DNA of 19,624 bases from Hydrogenophaga sp. (lineage in GTDB: Bacteria > Pseudomonadota > Gammaproteobacteria > Burkholderiales > Burkholderiaceae_C). The translations under genes were made by a program, and so were the position numbers. The notes below the pieces were generated by a model, which ran no database searches, had not been told where the DNA came from, and saw only the letters and a program-made list of their open reading frames with translations. Positions 1-9,522 of this stretch are shown here, piece after piece (the first letter of the stretch is position 1; each line of letters starts with the position of its first letter). The stretch is taken from contig JAABRN010000267.1 of NCBI GenBank assembly GCA_011390855.1, positions 1-19,624 on the forward strand, in the 5' to 3' direction.

Positions 1-44
1 AGATTATAAAATTGATAGCTTATGCCGCATACCAGGACGTTCAA

Positions 45-302
45 ATGACAGTGATAGCCGTGGCGCTGCACCTGGCCGGATTCCTTGCGCCTGCCTTGGT
101 GACGGGTTTGTTGTTGTGGCTGGCCGCCGGTCTATGGCGAGCCAGACACCGTCGGGGCCTGGGTCTGGGGCTGCTGATGCTGGCGGGAGCGGTGGTGCTT
201 TTCGCAGGGCTGGCTTATTTCGGGCGCGACGGCAAGATGGCGACCTATGCCGCTCTGGTGCTCGTACAGGGCACCCTGGTCTGGTGGCTGCGCAGGCGCT
301 GA
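45..302 (+). CDS. Small hypothetical membrane protein, three predicted helices
   Basis: This is an 85-residue protein that I cannot assign to a family. It is almost entirely hydrophobic, with likely membrane segments at about residues 3-28, 34-54 and 62-81. They are separated by arginine-rich turns (RARHRR near 28-33) and the protein ends in a basic tail (RRR), which fits a small inner-membrane protein. The ATG at 45 is preferred over an in-frame TTG at 12, which lies almost at the window edge. No strong ribosome binding site is visible for either. The gene converges on ugpQ with only 18 bases between the two stop codons and no obvious terminator. Its upstream neighbour is outside the window, so its operon context is unknown. 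The reading frame is convincing as a membrane protein; the function is unknown. Confidence 0.6.
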   Translation: MTVIAVALHLAGFLAPALVTGLLLWLAAGLWRARHRRGLGLGLLMLAGAVVLFAGLAYFGRDGKMATYAALVLVQGTLVWWLRRR

Positions 303-320
303 GCGCCGCCTGTTCGAACC

Positions 321-1094
321 CTACGCCGCTTCGCGGCCCGGCGCAAACAGGTCGACGCGGTCTGTGATCACGCCATCGATGCCCAGATTCAGCAATCGCT
401 CCACCGCCCATTCGTCGTTGACGGTGTAGGCCAGGGTGCGCATCCCGGCCTGGGTGGCCTGAGAAATGGTGGCCTTGTCCCACAGTGCGTGGTTGCAAAC
501 GATGGCCACACAGCCCAAATCCGTCGCCACGTTCAGCCAGCCGTCCCACAAGGTGTCGAGCAACAGCCCCCGCGGCAGATCGGGCGCCGCCTCTTTGGCT
601 CCCATCAGGGCCTCAGGCTGAAAGGAAGTCAAAAGCGGTGGCGCAGCCGAGGAAGTGGTCCACAGCGCCTTTGCCGCTTTGGCAACTGCCACGCCCGTGG
701 CCCTCTCCAGGCCGGGCGTGGGCTTGATCTCGATGTTCAGCATGAACGCATTGGCCAGGCAAAACCCCGCCACCGCACCCAGTGTGGGGAGTGGTTCGCC
801 TGCAAAGGCGCGGGAGTGCCAGGCGCCCGCATCGAGCTGGCTGAGGTGGTGCCATTTGTGGTGCCCACCAGTGCCTTCTCCATTGGTGGTTCGCTGCAGG
901 GTGGCGTCGTGCATCAGGAATACCACGCCGTCGGCGCTCAGCTTGGCGTCACATTCGAACATGCGGTAGCCGTGGAGCGCACCGACGCGGAAGGCAGCGA
1001 GGGTGTTTTCTGGTGCAAGTTTGCCTGCACCCCGATGGGCGATCCAGCGTGGATAGGGCCAGGGAGCGGCTGCCTGCGGGGTGACTGACCTCAT
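321..1094 (-). CDS. ugpQ: Glycerophosphodiester phosphodiesterase UgpQ
   Basis: This 257-residue cytoplasmic enzyme hydrolyses glycerophosphodiesters to glycerol-3-phosphate and an alcohol, using substrates brought in by the Ugp transporter. The N-terminus carries the GDPD catalytic signature, [12 protein letters not shown] (His20, Arg21, Glu29, Asn30), followed by [10 protein letters not shown] (Glu47, Asp49) and MHD (His62). These are the catalytic histidines and metal ligands of the GDPD TIM barrel. The similarity to Escherichia coli UgpQ runs along the whole length (for example PRGLLLD and AYTVN), and the length is close to the 247 residues of that protein. The ATG overlaps the ugpC stop codon as ATGA (1091-1094), so it is translationally coupled as the last gene of the ugpBAECQ operon. 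No signal peptide is seen, which agrees with the cytoplasmic role. Confidence 0.95.
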   Translation of the reverse strand: MRSVTPQAAAPWPYPRWIAHRGAGKLAPENTLAAFRVGALHGYRMFECDAKLSADGVVFLMHDATLQRTTNGEGTGGHHKWHHLSQLDAGAWHSRAFAGEPLPTLGAVAGFCLANAFMLNIEIKPTPGLERATGVAVAKAAKALWTTSSAAPPLLTSFQPEALMGAKEAAPDLPRGLLLDTLWDGWLNVATDLGCVAIVCNHALWDKATISQATQAGMRTLAYTVNDEWAVERLLNLGIDGVITDRVDLFAPGREAA

Positions 1095-2095
1095 TGCCGT
1101 TTGCCTGTTTGGACATCAAACCAGTGCACCCGGTCTTCCCGGGGCTGCGCGAAAATGGTGCTGCCCACTTCCGGCGCACCCTGGTCTTCGTGTGTGCGGA
1201 TGATGAGCTGCTCATCACCCAGGCGCGCGTGCACCAGGCGTTCGGCGCCCAGCAGTTCCACGGTCTCTACCTGCAAGGCCCACCCGCCGGTTCCAATGTC
1301 GAGGTGCTCAGGCCTGATGCCCAGCAGGCTGCCCGGGCGGCCACCTGGTGCATGCTTCAAGAGGTTCATGGGGGGCGAGCCAATGAAGCTGGCCACAAAG
1401 GTGGTGGCGGGGCGGGAATACACCTCTTCCGGCGTGCCGAACTGCTCCATGTTGCCGGCATTCATCACGATCATGCGCTGGGCCAGCGTCATCGCTTCCA
1501 CCTGGTCGTGGGTAACGAACAGTGAGGTGATGCCAAGCTCGCGGTGCAGTTTCTGGATCTCCAGGCGTGTCTGGGCTCGCAGCTTGGCATCGAGATTGGA
1601 CAGCGGTTCGTCGAACAGAAAGACCTGGGGTTGGCGCACGATCGCGCGGCCCATGGCCACGCGCTGGCGCTGGCCGCCCGAGAGTTCGCGCGGTTTTCGG
1701 TTCAGCAGGTGGCCCAGTTCCAGAATACCGGCAGCCTTGTCCACTCGCGCCTTGATCTCGTCAATCGGTACCTTTTTGATCTTCAGGCCGTAGGCCATGT
1801 TGTCGAACACGCTCATGTGGGGGTACAGCGCGTAGTTCTGGAACACCATGGCGATGTCGCGTTCCGCCGGTTCCAGCCCGTTGACCACCCGCGGGCCGAT
1901 GGCGATTTCACCGCCGCTGATTTCTTCCAGACCGGCCACCATGCGCAGCAGCGTGGACTTGCCGCACCCCGAGGGGCCCACGATGACGATGAATTCTCGA
2001 TCGGCAATTTCGGCGTTCACGCCGTGGATCACCTGCAGTTCGGTTTTGCCTGAGCCATAGCGCTTGGTGACGTTGCGCAGGGAGATGGATGCCAT
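1091..2095 (-). CDS. ugpC: sn-glycerol-3-phosphate ABC transporter ATP-binding protein UgpC
   Basis: This 334-residue nucleotide-binding subunit powers G3P/glycerophosphodiester import through UgpA and UgpE. The visible motifs are Walker [10 protein letters not shown] (residues 40-48), the Q-loop in [16 protein letters not shown] (about 84-99), the signature [14 protein letters not shown] (138-151), Walker [14 protein letters not shown] (158-170) and the H-loop histidine 196 in VTHDQ. A C-terminal TOBE/MOP regulatory domain (about 235-334) follows, including GIRPEHLDI, as in the MalK/UgpC group. The start at 2095 ([14 protein letters not shown]) matches the family. The frame stays open to 2257, but that extension would run into ugpE and has no family-like sequence. 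The gene lies 53 bases after ugpE and overlaps ugpQ by four bases. Confidence 0.96.
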   Translation of the reverse strand: MASISLRNVTKRYGSGKTELQVIHGVNAEIADREFIVIVGPSGCGKSTLLRMVAGLEEISGGEIAIGPRVVNGLEPAERDIAMVFQNYALYPHMSVFDNMAYGLKIKKVPIDEIKARVDKAAGILELGHLLNRKPRELSGGQRQRVAMGRAIVRQPQVFLFDEPLSNLDAKLRAQTRLEIQKLHRELGITSLFVTHDQVEAMTLAQRMIVMNAGNMEQFGTPEEVYSRPATTFVASFIGSPPMNLLKHAPGGRPGSLLGIRPEHLDIGTGGWALQVETVELLGAERLVHARLGDEQLIIRTHEDQGAPEVGSTIFAQPREDRVHWFDVQTGKRQ

Positions 2096-2148
2096 GGGAA
2101 TTCTGAATTTTTTGGAGAGATTGGACTGCGATCGAAGGTTTCCTGGAG

Positions 2149-3003
2149 CTATTTCTCCGTATCCACCAGCCCCTTGACGAACCAGCGCTGCATGACCATG
2201 ACCACCAAGGCCGGGGGCAGCATCGCGAGGATGGCCGTGGCCATGACCACGTTCCATTCGGTATAGGACTCACCAGCGATCAGGCGCTTGATGCCCATGA
2301 CCACCGGGTACATGGATTCGTCCGTGGTCACCAGCAGTGGCCAGAGATACTGATTCCAGCCGTAGATGAACTGGATCACGAAGAGTGCTGCGATCGAGGT
2401 TTTGGACAACGGAATCAGCACGTCCTTGAAGAAGCGCATCGGGCCCGCGCCGTCCATGCGGGCGGCTTCCACCAGTTCGTCCGGCACAGTGAGGAAGAAC
2501 TGCCGGAACAGGAAGGTGGCGGTGGCCGATGCAATCAGTGGAACGGTCAGTCCCGCATAGGTGTTGAGCATGCCCAGATTGGCCACCACCTCGTAGGTGG
2601 GGCCGATACGCACTTCGACTGGCAGCATCAGGGTGACAAAGATCATCCAGAACACCAGCGTGCGAAACGGGAATCGGAAGTAGACGATGGCAAAGGCCGA
2701 CAGCAGCGAGATCGCGATTTTCCCAATGGTGATGATCAGGGCGCTGACCAGACTCACCCACATCATGGGTGCCGCAGCGGGGATCTGGCTCCCTGCGCTT
2801 GTCATGCCGCCGAACAGGGCTGTTTTGTAGGTCTGCAGCATGTTGTCACCGGGAATCAGCGACATGGGAAATGCTTGCGCGATCTGTTCAGAAGTCTGGG
2901 TGGAGCCGACCAGCGTGATGTACAGCGGAAACCCCACCACCAACACGCCAAGCAGCAACACCACATGTGAAAGGACCGTAAGGCCAGGGCGTTTTTCGAT
3001 CAT
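2149..3003 (-). CDS. ugpE: sn-glycerol-3-phosphate ABC transporter permease UgpE
   Basis: This 284-residue inner-membrane permease forms the translocation channel with UgpA. It opens with [13 protein letters not shown], which closely resembles the start of E. coli UgpE, and ends with KGLVDTEK, also family-like; the length is close to the 281 residues of that protein. Six hydrophobic segments are visible (first about 10-32, last about 254-272). The cytoplasmic EAA loop that contacts UgpC is [20 protein letters not shown] (179-198). There is no purine-rich ribosome binding site before the ATG. Instead, the stop codon of a 39-codon reading frame overlaps the ATG (ATGA at 3000-3003), suggesting translation by coupling. 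Confidence 0.96.
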   Translation of the reverse strand: MIEKRPGLTVLSHVVLLLGVLVVGFPLYITLVGSTQTSEQIAQAFPMSLIPGDNMLQTYKTALFGGMTSAGSQIPAAAPMMWVSLVSALIITIGKIAISLLSAFAIVYFRFPFRTLVFWMIFVTLMLPVEVRIGPTYEVVANLGMLNTYAGLTVPLIASATATFLFRQFFLTVPDELVEAARMDGAGPMRFFKDVLIPLSKTSIAALFVIQFIYGWNQYLWPLLVTTDESMYPVVMGIKRLIAGESYTEWNVVMATAILAMLPPALVVMVMQRWFVKGLVDTEK

Positions 3004-3119
3004 GGTGCAGTCCGGGTGCAGAGGGGAAGTTCAACCAGAACGCCGCCGATCCGGCTCTGCTGGTCGGCCAGCGTTGCTCCCTGGGGGGTGACGACGAAGT
3101 CGGCGCGGGGGGGGCTCAT
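3000..3119 (-). CDS. Candidate 39-residue small protein exactly filling the ugpA-ugpE gap
   Basis: Read on the minus strand, an ATG directly abuts the ugpA stop codon (TGAATG at 3117-3122). It opens a 39-codon frame beginning [17 protein letters not shown] and ending LCTRTAP, with a TGA that overlaps the ugpE ATG. Both ends therefore look coupled: ribosomes finishing ugpA could restart here and deliver ribosomes to ugpE, which lacks its own clear Shine-Dalgarno site. The peptide has no membrane segment and no domain I recognise. It may be a real small protein, a purely translational coupling device, or a chance frame in GC-rich DNA. I know of no counterpart in the E. coli operon. Confidence 0.4.
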   Translation of the reverse strand: MSPPRADFVVTPQGATLADQQSRIGGVLVELPLCTRTAP

Positions 3120-4001
3120 TCAGTAGTTCACTTTCTTTTCGACAAAGCGGAACTGGATGACGGTGAGCGTGATGACCACCACCATCAACACCACCGACTG
3201 CGCGGCGGAGCCGCCCATGTCCAGGGCCTTGAAGCCGTCGTAGTAGACCTTGTAGACAAGAATGGCCGTGTCTTTGCCCGGGCCGCCCTGAGTGGTGGCG
3301 TCGACGATGCCGAAGGTGTCGAAGAACGCGTAGACGATGTTGATCACCAGCAGGAAAAAAGTGGTGGGTGAGAGCAGCGGAAACACGATGGACCAGAAAC
3401 GCCTCCAGGGCCCGGCACCATCGATGGCCGCAGCCTCGATCAGCGACTTGGGGATCGACTGCAGCCCCGCCAGGAAGAACAGGAAGTTGTAGGAGATCTG
3501 CTTCCACACCGCCGCCGCCACGATGAGCGTCATGGCGTGGTCGGAATCCAGCAGGTGGTTCCATTCAATGCCGACCGCGCGAAGGTAGTAAGCCACCACG
3601 CCCATGGGTGAGGCAAACATGAAGAGCCACAGCACACCCGCGACCACCGGGGCCACCGCGTAGGGCCAGATCAGGAGGGTTTTGTAGACAGATGAGCCTT
3701 TCAGCACGCGGTCGGCGTACACCGCCAGCAGCAGGGCGATCGACAGGCCGATCACGGCCACCAGCAGCGAGAACACCGCTGTGGTCTTGAACGACTCAAG
3801 GTAGGTGCTGTCGTCCCAGAGGCGCTGGAAGTTTTCCATGCCAACGAACTCGGTGGACATGCCAAACGGGTCCTGGGTCAGGAAACTTTGGTAGAGCGCT
3901 TGCGCAGCGGGCCAGAAAAAGAACACCAGCACCACCGCCATCTGCGGTGCCACCAGGGCCCAGGGGAGCCATGTGGATTTGAAACGTACGCGTTTTTCCA
4001 T
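3120..4001 (-). CDS. ugpA: sn-glycerol-3-phosphate ABC transporter permease UgpA
   Basis: This 293-residue inner-membrane permease is the partner of UgpE. It aligns end to end with E. coli UgpA (295 residues), for example [10 protein letters not shown] near residue 11, [14 protein letters not shown] near 34, SVWKQ-like [14 protein letters not shown] (163-176), and SAAQSVVLM (265-273). The EAA loop [20 protein letters not shown] spans residues 189-208. Six hydrophobic segments can be seen, the first at about 13-33. The ATG at 4001 gives a family-like basic N-terminus ([13 protein letters not shown]), with only a weak upstream purine stretch. The gene follows ugpB after 125 bases that contain a terminator-like hairpin, so its expression may be lower than that of ugpB. 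Confidence 0.96.
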   Translation of the reverse strand: MEKRVRFKSTWLPWALVAPQMAVVLVFFFWPAAQALYQSFLTQDPFGMSTEFVGMENFQRLWDDSTYLESFKTTAVFSLLVAVIGLSIALLLAVYADRVLKGSSVYKTLLIWPYAVAPVVAGVLWLFMFASPMGVVAYYLRAVGIEWNHLLDSDHAMTLIVAAAVWKQISYNFLFFLAGLQSIPKSLIEAAAIDGAGPWRRFWSIVFPLLSPTTFFLLVINIVYAFFDTFGIVDATTQGGPGKDTAILVYKVYYDGFKALDMGGSAAQSVVLMVVVITLTVIQFRFVEKKVNY

Positions 4002-4049
4002 GAGGTGCCCACTGGGTGAGTGAGAAGGAATCCGACAGGGTGAGTCAAC

Positions 4050-4091
4050 GAAAAACCCGCCCCGTCCGGGGTGGCCGGCGCTGGGGCGGGT
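4050..4091 (-). terminator. Terminator-like hairpin between ugpB and ugpA (likely attenuator)
   Basis: On the minus strand, a perfect 9-base stem (ACCCGCCCC at 4091-4083 with GGGGCGGGT at 4063-4055) encloses a 19-base GC-rich loop and is followed at once by TTTTT (4055-4051). This is the layout of a Rho-independent terminator in the direction of ugpB to ugpA. A second hairpin (GGGCGC/GCGCCC, 4093-4110) precedes it, just after the ugpB stop. Because ugpAECQ lie downstream and belong to the same system, partial termination is more likely than a complete stop. Confidence 0.6.
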
Positions 4092-4126
4092 AGGGCGCCG
4101 TCAAGCGCCCGGAAGGGTGGAGATTA

Positions 4127-5443
4127 TCAGGACTTGTTGGCGCGCTCGAAGCGTTCGAGTTGCTCATTGCCGCGCTTGACGGCAGAGTCGAGCGCTTCTT
4201 TGGCCGACTTCTTGCCAGCCCAGACCTGCTCCAGCTCTTCGTCGTTGATGGTGCGGATCTGCACGAAATTGCCCAGGCGGATGCCGCGCGACTTGTCAGT
4301 GGTCTTGCGGATCATCTGGGTCACGGATACATCGGTACCGGGGTTCTGCTTGTAGAAACCGCTGCTGTCTGTGAGCTTGAACGATTCCACCGTGACAGGG
4401 AGGTAGCCGGTGCGCTGGTGGCTCTTCGCGGCCTCTTCAGGCTTGGACAGGTGCGCAAAGAACTGGGCGACACCTTTGTACTCTTCCGCTTTTTTGCCCG
4501 ACATCACCCACAGGCTTGCGCCGCCGATGACGGTGTTCTGCGGTGCGCCTTGCACGTCGGGGTAGAAGGGAAGGGTGCTGATGCCGCTTTCAAACTTGGC
4601 GTTGCGCTTGATGTTGCCGTACAGCGCAGAAGATCCGGTGGTCATGGCGCATTCGCCCGAGACGAAGGTGGCGTCGGCTGCGTTGCCGCGGCCCTTGTAG
4701 ACGAACAGGCCGGTCTTGGCCATGTTGGCCAGGTTTTCGATGTGCCGCACGTGCAACGGGCTGTTGAAGTTCAGGCGCGCGTCCATGCCGCGCATGCCAT
4801 TGCCCTTGGTGGCGAATTCGGTGTTGTGCCAGGCAGAGAAGCTCTCCAGCTGGGTCCAGCTCACCCAGCTGGTGGTGAACGGGCACTTGTGACCAGCTGC
4901 CTTGAGCTTGCCAGCCGCCAGGGCCACTTCCGGCCAGGTCTTGGGAGGGGCCTCAGGGTCCATGCCGGCCGCTTTGAAGGCGTCCTTGTTGTAGTGGAAC
5001 ACCGGCGTGGAGCTGTTGAACGGGAAGCTCAGCATCTGGCCGTTGGGGGCGGTGTAGTAGCCTGCCACCGCAGGTACGTAAGCCGCCGGGTCGAATGTCA
5101 CGCCGGCGTCGCTCATGATCTTGCCCACTGGCACGATGGCGCCCTTGCTGGACATCATGGTGGCGGTGCCCACTTCAAACACCTGCAGGATGTGAGGTGC
5201 GTTGCCTGATCGGAACGCGGCGATTGCAGCCGTCATGGATTCGTCGTAGCTGCCCTTGAAGGTGGGAACAATCTTGTACTGGGTCTGGCTGCCGTTGAAA
5301 TCCTTGGCCAGGTCGTTGACCCATTCGCCCAGGGCGCCACCCATTGAGTGCCACCACTGGATTTCGGTCTGAGCATGTGCAGGGGTGCTGAGGAAGGCGG
5401 CCAGCGCCAATGCGCTCGCAGCAGGAAGAAGGTTCTTGTGCAT
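4127..5443 (-). CDS. ugpB: sn-glycerol-3-phosphate/glycerophosphocholine-binding periplasmic protein UgpB
   Basis: This is a 438-residue periplasmic solute-binding protein, the receptor of the Ugp importer. A Sec signal peptide (MHKNLLPAASALALAAFLST) has a probable cleavage after AHA at residue 24. The mature part matches E. coli UgpB throughout: WWHSMGGALGEWV, YKIVPTFKGSYDESM, FRSGNAPHILQVFEVGTATMM, FPFNSSTPVFHYNKDAF, APQNTVIGGASLWVM and RLGNFVQIRTINDEELE. The length equals that of the E. coli protein. The ATG at 5443 follows a good Shine-Dalgarno sequence (AGGAGC on the minus strand). The frame is open further upstream to 5578, but that stretch is the promoter region and does not resemble the family. 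It is the first gene of the operon and is separated from ugpA by an attenuator-like hairpin. Confidence 0.97.
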   Translation of the reverse strand: MHKNLLPAASALALAAFLSTPAHAQTEIQWWHSMGGALGEWVNDLAKDFNGSQTQYKIVPTFKGSYDESMTAAIAAFRSGNAPHILQVFEVGTATMMSSKGAIVPVGKIMSDAGVTFDPAAYVPAVAGYYTAPNGQMLSFPFNSSTPVFHYNKDAFKAAGMDPEAPPKTWPEVALAAGKLKAAGHKCPFTTSWVSWTQLESFSAWHNTEFATKGNGMRGMDARLNFNSPLHVRHIENLANMAKTGLFVYKGRGNAADATFVSGECAMTTGSSALYGNIKRNAKFESGISTLPFYPDVQGAPQNTVIGGASLWVMSGKKAEEYKGVAQFFAHLSKPEEAAKSHQRTGYLPVTVESFKLTDSSGFYKQNPGTDVSVTQMIRKTTDKSRGIRLGNFVQIRTINDEELEQVWAGKKSAKEALDSAVKRGNEQLERFERANKS

Positions 5444-5475
5444 GGTTGCTCCTGAAAAATCGTTTGGAAGGCCGA

Positions 5476-5509
5476 AGCCTAGCGGTCGAATGTGACAATT
5501 TGATTGCAT
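5476..5509 (-). promoter_or_regulatory. Candidate PhoB box and -10 of the ugp operon
   Basis: On the minus strand, positions 5509-5491 read ATGCAATCAAATTGTCACA. By eye this agrees with the Pho box consensus (two CTGTCAT-like repeats 11 bases apart) at 14 of 19 positions, with the downstream TTGTCAC repeat being the strong one. Nine bases further downstream is a possible -10, TAGGCT (5481-5476), which is the spacing expected when PhoB replaces the -35. A further TTGTCAT lies upstream at 5530-5524. The ugp operon of E. coli is a PhoB-regulated member of the phosphate-starvation regulon. The assignment here is by inspection only. Confidence 0.4.
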
Positions 5510-5617
5510 ACAGTTTTCCAGGCCATGACAACAGGGTTTCCACAGGGGTGGTGGGTGTATGTTGCGCTGCGGTACCATCTTGGGCTACCCACAGTCATGC
5601 TGGCGACTGCCACACAG

Positions 5618-8600
5618 ATGAACGCTCCGACACCGCTCTCGCTTCTCGCCACGGCAACCGACGACGCGCCGCGTTTGCGCGAAATCCCCTACAACTACAC
5701 GTCTTTCTCTGACCGTGAAATTGTGATGCGGCTGCTGGGCGAGCGAGCCTGGGCACTGCTGGACGAGTTGCGCGGTGAGCGTCGCACCGGGCGTTCGGCG
5801 CGGATGCTGTACGAAGTGCTCGGTGATGTCTGGGTGGTTCAGCGCAATCCTTACTTGCAGGATGACCTGCTCGATACCCCCAAGCGCCGCAAGCAACTGG
5901 TGGATGCCTTGCATCACCGTCTGGGCGAGGTGCAGAAGCGGCGTACACCGCAGGATGACGCTGGACGTGACGCCCTGGTTGCTGAACTGCTTGAAGCGGC
6001 CAAAGTGGCTGTCGACCAGTTCGCAGGTTCGTTTGAAGAAATGGCGGCTTTGCGACAGCGGGCCACCAAGGCACTGCGCAAGCTGACCGCCCGCGACAAC
6101 ATCAAATTCGACGGGCTCTCGCGTGTCTCGCATGTGACCGATGCCACCGACTGGCGGGTTGAATACCCGTTTGTGGTGCTCACGCCAGACACCGAAGTCG
6201 AGATGGCCGCATTGGTCAAGGGGTGCTTTGAACTCGGGTTGACCATCATCCCTCGTGGAGGCGGCACAGGCTACACCGGTGGTGCCATTCCACTGACCTG
6301 GAAGAGCGCGGTGATCAACACCGAAAAGCTCGAAGCCATGACCGAGGTCGAATGGGTTGCCGTACCGGGCCATGACAAACCCTTGCCCACTGTATGGACC
6401 GAAGCGGGGGTGGTGACCCAGCGCGTGGCAGACGCCGCCGAGAGGGCCGGGCATGTGTTCGCGGTGGACCCGACTTCGGCCGAAGCGTCCTGTATCGGCG
6501 GCAACATTGCCATGAACGCTGGCGGAAAAAAGGCGGTGCTTTGGGGCACGGCCCTCGACAACCTGGTGAGCTGGCGTATGGTCACGCCGCAGGCAGAGTG
6601 GCTGGAAGTGACCCGTCTCGACCACAACCTCGGCAAGATCCATGATGCCGACGTGGCCACCTTCGAGCTTCAGTATTTCCAGGCCGACGGCAAGACCCTG
6701 CTTCGTACCGAGCGCCTGGCCATTCCGGGCAAGACATTCCGCAAGGAAGGCCTGGGCAAGGACGTGACAGACAAATTCCTGAGCGGTCTGCCGGGCATCC
6801 AGAAGGAAGGTTGCGATGGACTGATCACCAGCGCACGCTGGGTGGTGCACCGCATGCCGGACCATGTGCGCACCGTATGCCTTGAGTTTTTCGGCAATCC
6901 CAAGGACTGCGTGCCGTCGATCGTCGACATCAAGGACTTCATGTTCGGCGAAATGAAGCGCCCAGGTGGCGCCATTCTGGCCGGCCTGGAGCATCTGGAC
7001 GACCGCTACCTCAAAGCGGTGGGCTACGCCACCAAGAGCAAGCGCGGCACCTTGCCCAAGATGGTGCTGGTGGGTGACATCGTGGGCGATGACGCCGACG
7101 CAGTCGCGCGCGCCACGAGCGAGGTGATCCGACTGGCCAACTCGCGCAGCGGCGAAGGTTTTGTTGCCATCAGCCCGGAAGCGCGCAAGAAATTCTGGCT
7201 CGACCGCAAGCGCACGGCGGCCATCAGCAAGCACACCAACGCTTTCAAGATCAACGAAGACGTGGTGATTCCGCTGCCCCGCATGGGCGAATACACCGAA
7301 GGCATTGAGCGCATCAACATCGAATTGTCGTTGCGCAACAAGCTCAGGCTCTGTGAATCCCTGGAATCGTTCTTTACACGCGGCCACCTTCCGCTGGGCA
7401 AAAGCGACGACGCCAATGACATTCCCAGCGCCGAACTGTTGGAAGACCGTGTGCAACAGGCGCTCGCCCTGGTGAGGGAGGTGCGCGCACTCTGGGCTGG
7501 CTGGCTGCGCGATGTGGACGCGCTGTTTCCGCAGTTGCAGGACCACCGCCTGCGTGCGAGCTGGAAGACACAGATCCGCGCGCCGTTGCAAGGCATTTTT
7601 GCTGGCGCGGCGTTTGGCCCCATCCTGACGGAATGCAATGCCATTCACCAGCGCGTGCTCAAGGGGCGGGTGTGGGTGGCCTTGCACATGCATGCCGGCG
7701 ACGGCAACGTGCACACCAACATCCCGGTCAACAGCGACGACTACGAAATGCTGCAGACCGCGCACGAAGCCGTGAGCCGCATCATGGTGCTGGCGCGCAG
7801 CCTGGATGGCGTGATTTCTGGTGAGCATGGCATTGGCATCACCAAGCTGGAATTCCTGACAGACGATGAATTGCGCCCGTTTGCAGAGTACAAGGCGAAG
7901 GTGGACCCTGAAGGCCGATTCAACAAGGGCAAACTGCTGCGCGAATTTGCCGGCACGCCCGCGCTCGCCCACGACGCCAGTCTGCGCAGCGCTGACCTCA
8001 GCAACGCCTACACTCCCAGCTTCGGTTTGATGGGGCACGAGTCGCTCATCATGCAGCGCAGCGAGATCGGCGCCATCGCGGACAGCGTCAAGGACTGCCT
8101 GCGCTGTGGCAAGTGCAAACCGGTGTGCGCCACCCACGTGCCACGCGCCAACCTGCTGTACAGCCCGCGCAACAAGATCCTGGCCACGTCACTGCTGGTG
8201 GAGGCCTTTCTTTACGAGGAGCAGACGCGCCGAGGCATCAGCATCAAGCACTGGGAAGAGTTCGAAGACGTGGCCGACCATTGCACGGTGTGCCACAAAT
8301 GCCTGAGCCCGTGTCCGGTCGATATCGACTTTGGCGACGTGACCATGAACATGCGCAACTTGTTGCGCAAGATGGGAAAGAAGAGCTTCAGGCCTGGCAA
8401 TGCCGCAGCCATGTTCTTCCTGAATGCATCGAACCCCGAGACCATCAAGCTCATGCGCACGGCGATGGTGGGTGTGGGGTTCAAGGCCCAGCGACTGGCA
8501 AACGATCTGTTCAAACGCGTGGCGCGCAAACAGACCAGCGCGCCACGGGCCACGCTGGGTGCTGCGCCCATCAAGGAACAGGTGATCCACTTCATCAATA

Positions 8601-9511
8601 AGAAGATGCCAGGCGGATTGCCCAAAAAGACGGCCCGCGCGCTGCTGGATATCGAGGACAAGGATTACGTCCCCATCATCCGCAACCCTCAGGCCACCAC
8701 GGCTGAGACGGAGGCGGTGTTCTATTTCCCTGGCTGCGGTTCCGAACGTCTGTTCAGCCAGGTGGGTCTGGCCACCCAGGCCATGCTGTGGCATGCAGGC
8801 GTACAGACCGTGTTGCCACCAGGCTACCTTTGCTGTGGCTATCCCCAGCGCGGAAGCGGCCAGTTCGACAAGGCCGAGAAGATGATCACCGATAACCGGG
8901 TGCTGTTCCACCGCGTGGCCAACACGCTGAACTACCTGGACATCAAGACAGTGGTGGTGAGTTGCGGTACCTGCTACGACCAGTTGCAGGGGTATGAATT
9001 CGACAAAATATTCCCCGGCTGCCGCATCATCGACATCCACGAGTACCTGCTGGAAAAGGGCATTACGTTGCCAGCCGGGCAGGGGGGGTATCTCTACCAC
9101 GACCCCTGCCACACGCCGATGAAGCTGCAGGACCCGATGAAAACGGTCAAGGCTCTGCTGGGCGACAACGTGGTGGAAAGCAAGCGCTGCTGCGGCGAAA
9201 GTGGCACCCTGGGTGTGACCCGGCCCGACATCTCCACCCAGATCCGTTTCCGCAAGGAGGAAGAGATCAAGAAGGGCGAGGCCCAGTTGCGCGCTGCAGG
9301 CACCGTGGGCGCCCAGGACAACATCAAGATGCTGACCTCTTGCCCCAGTTGCCTGCAGGGTCTGAGCCGCTATGGCGACGATTTGAAGAATGGCTTGCTC
9401 GAAGCCGACTACATCGTGGTCGAGATGGCCAACCAGATCCTGGGCAAGGACTGGCTGCCCGAGTACGTGGCGGCCGCGAATCAGGGTGGTATTGAGCGAG
9501 TGCTGGTTTGA
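5618..9511 (+). CDS. DUF3683 / FAD-linked oxidase / iron-sulfur (CCG) fusion dehydrogenase
   Basis: This 1297-residue protein resembles a fusion of GlcD- and GlcF-type subunits of glycolate/D-lactate dehydrogenases. Residues 1 to about 150 resemble DUF3683. The FAD-binding PCMH domain has [11 protein letters not shown] (212-222). The FAD-oxidase C-terminal domain has [10 protein letters not shown] (690-699) and GEHGIG (735-740). Two 4Fe-4S clusters follow: [11 protein letters not shown] (827-837) and [12 protein letters not shown] (889-900). The final part has two cysteine-rich CCG units, with Cys1040 in YFPGCG, CCGYPQ at 1072, HDPCH with Cys1164 and CCGESG at 1191. It probably oxidises a 2-hydroxyacid such as D-lactate or glycolate and reduces quinone; the substrate cannot be read from the sequence. 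ATG 5618 ([10 protein letters not shown]) is chosen on family resemblance. ATG 5597 is also possible, neither has a clear Shine-Dalgarno site, and the frame is open to 5504. A TACCAT at 5573-5578 might be its -10. Confidence 0.9.
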   Translation: MNAPTPLSLLATATDDAPRLREIPYNYTSFSDREIVMRLLGERAWALLDELRGERRTGRSARMLYEVLGDVWVVQRNPYLQDDLLDTPKRRKQLVDALHHRLGEVQKRRTPQDDAGRDALVAELLEAAKVAVDQFAGSFEEMAALRQRATKALRKLTARDNIKFDGLSRVSHVTDATDWRVEYPFVVLTPDTEVEMAALVKGCFELGLTIIPRGGGTGYTGGAIPLTWKSAVINTEKLEAMTEVEWVAVPGHDKPLPTVWTEAGVVTQRVADAAERAGHVFAVDPTSAEASCIGGNIAMNAGGKKAVLWGTALDNLVSWRMVTPQAEWLEVTRLDHNLGKIHDADVATFELQYFQADGKTLLRTERLAIPGKTFRKEGLGKDVTDKFLSGLPGIQKEGCDGLITSARWVVHRMPDHVRTVCLEFFGNPKDCVPSIVDIKDFMFGEMKRPGGAILAGLEHLDDRYLKAVGYATKSKRGTLPKMVLVGDIVGDDADAVARATSEVIRLANSRSGEGFVAISPEARKKFWLDRKRTAAISKHTNAFKINEDVVIPLPRMGEYTEGIERINIELSLRNKLRLCESLESFFTRGHLPLGKSDDANDIPSAELLEDRVQQALALVREVRALWAGWLRDVDALFPQLQDHRLRASWKTQIRAPLQGIFAGAAFGPILTECNAIHQRVLKGRVWVALHMHAGDGNVHTNIPVNSDDYEMLQTAHEAVSRIMVLARSLDGVISGEHGIGITKLEFLTDDELRPFAEYKAKVDPEGRFNKGKLLREFAGTPALAHDASLRSADLSNAYTPSFGLMGHESLIMQRSEIGAIADSVKDCLRCGKCKPVCATHVPRANLLYSPRNKILATSLLVEAFLYEEQTRRGISIKHWEEFEDVADHCTVCHKCLSPCPVDIDFGDVTMNMRNLLRKMGKKSFRPGNAAAMFFLNASNPETIKLMRTAMVGVGFKAQRLANDLFKRVARKQTSAPRATLGAAPIKEQVIHFINKKMPGGLPKKTARALLDIEDKDYVPIIRNPQATTAETEAVFYFPGCGSERLFSQVGLATQAMLWHAGVQTVLPPGYLCCGYPQRGSGQFDKAEKMITDNRVLFHRVANTLNYLDIKTVVVSCGTCYDQLQGYEFDKIFPGCRIIDIHEYLLEKGITLPAGQGGYLYHDPCHTPMKLQDPMKTVKALLGDNVVESKRCCGESGTLGVTRPDISTQIRFRKEEEIKKGEAQLRAAGTVGAQDNIKMLTSCPSCLQGLSRYGDDLKNGLLEADYIVVEMANQILGKDWLPEYVAAANQGGIERVLV

Positions 9512-9522
9512 CTGTGAATACC

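Noticed and set aside
2096..2257. Extension of ugpC to an upstream start at 2257.
   Set aside because: The extra 54 residues overlap the end of ugpE and do not resemble UgpC; ATG 2095 gives the family N-terminus.
4160..5209. A 349-codon plus-strand frame opposite ugpB.
   Set aside because: It is antisense shadow of the well-supported ugpB gene, with no recognisable domain.
5585..8137. A very long reading frame (850 codons) on the minus strand opposite the dehydrogenase gene, with another opposite its 3' half (8189-9544).
   Set aside because: It is a mirror of GC-rich codon use in the real gene; the plus-strand frame has many family motifs and the minus frame has none, being rich in His, Gln and Arg.
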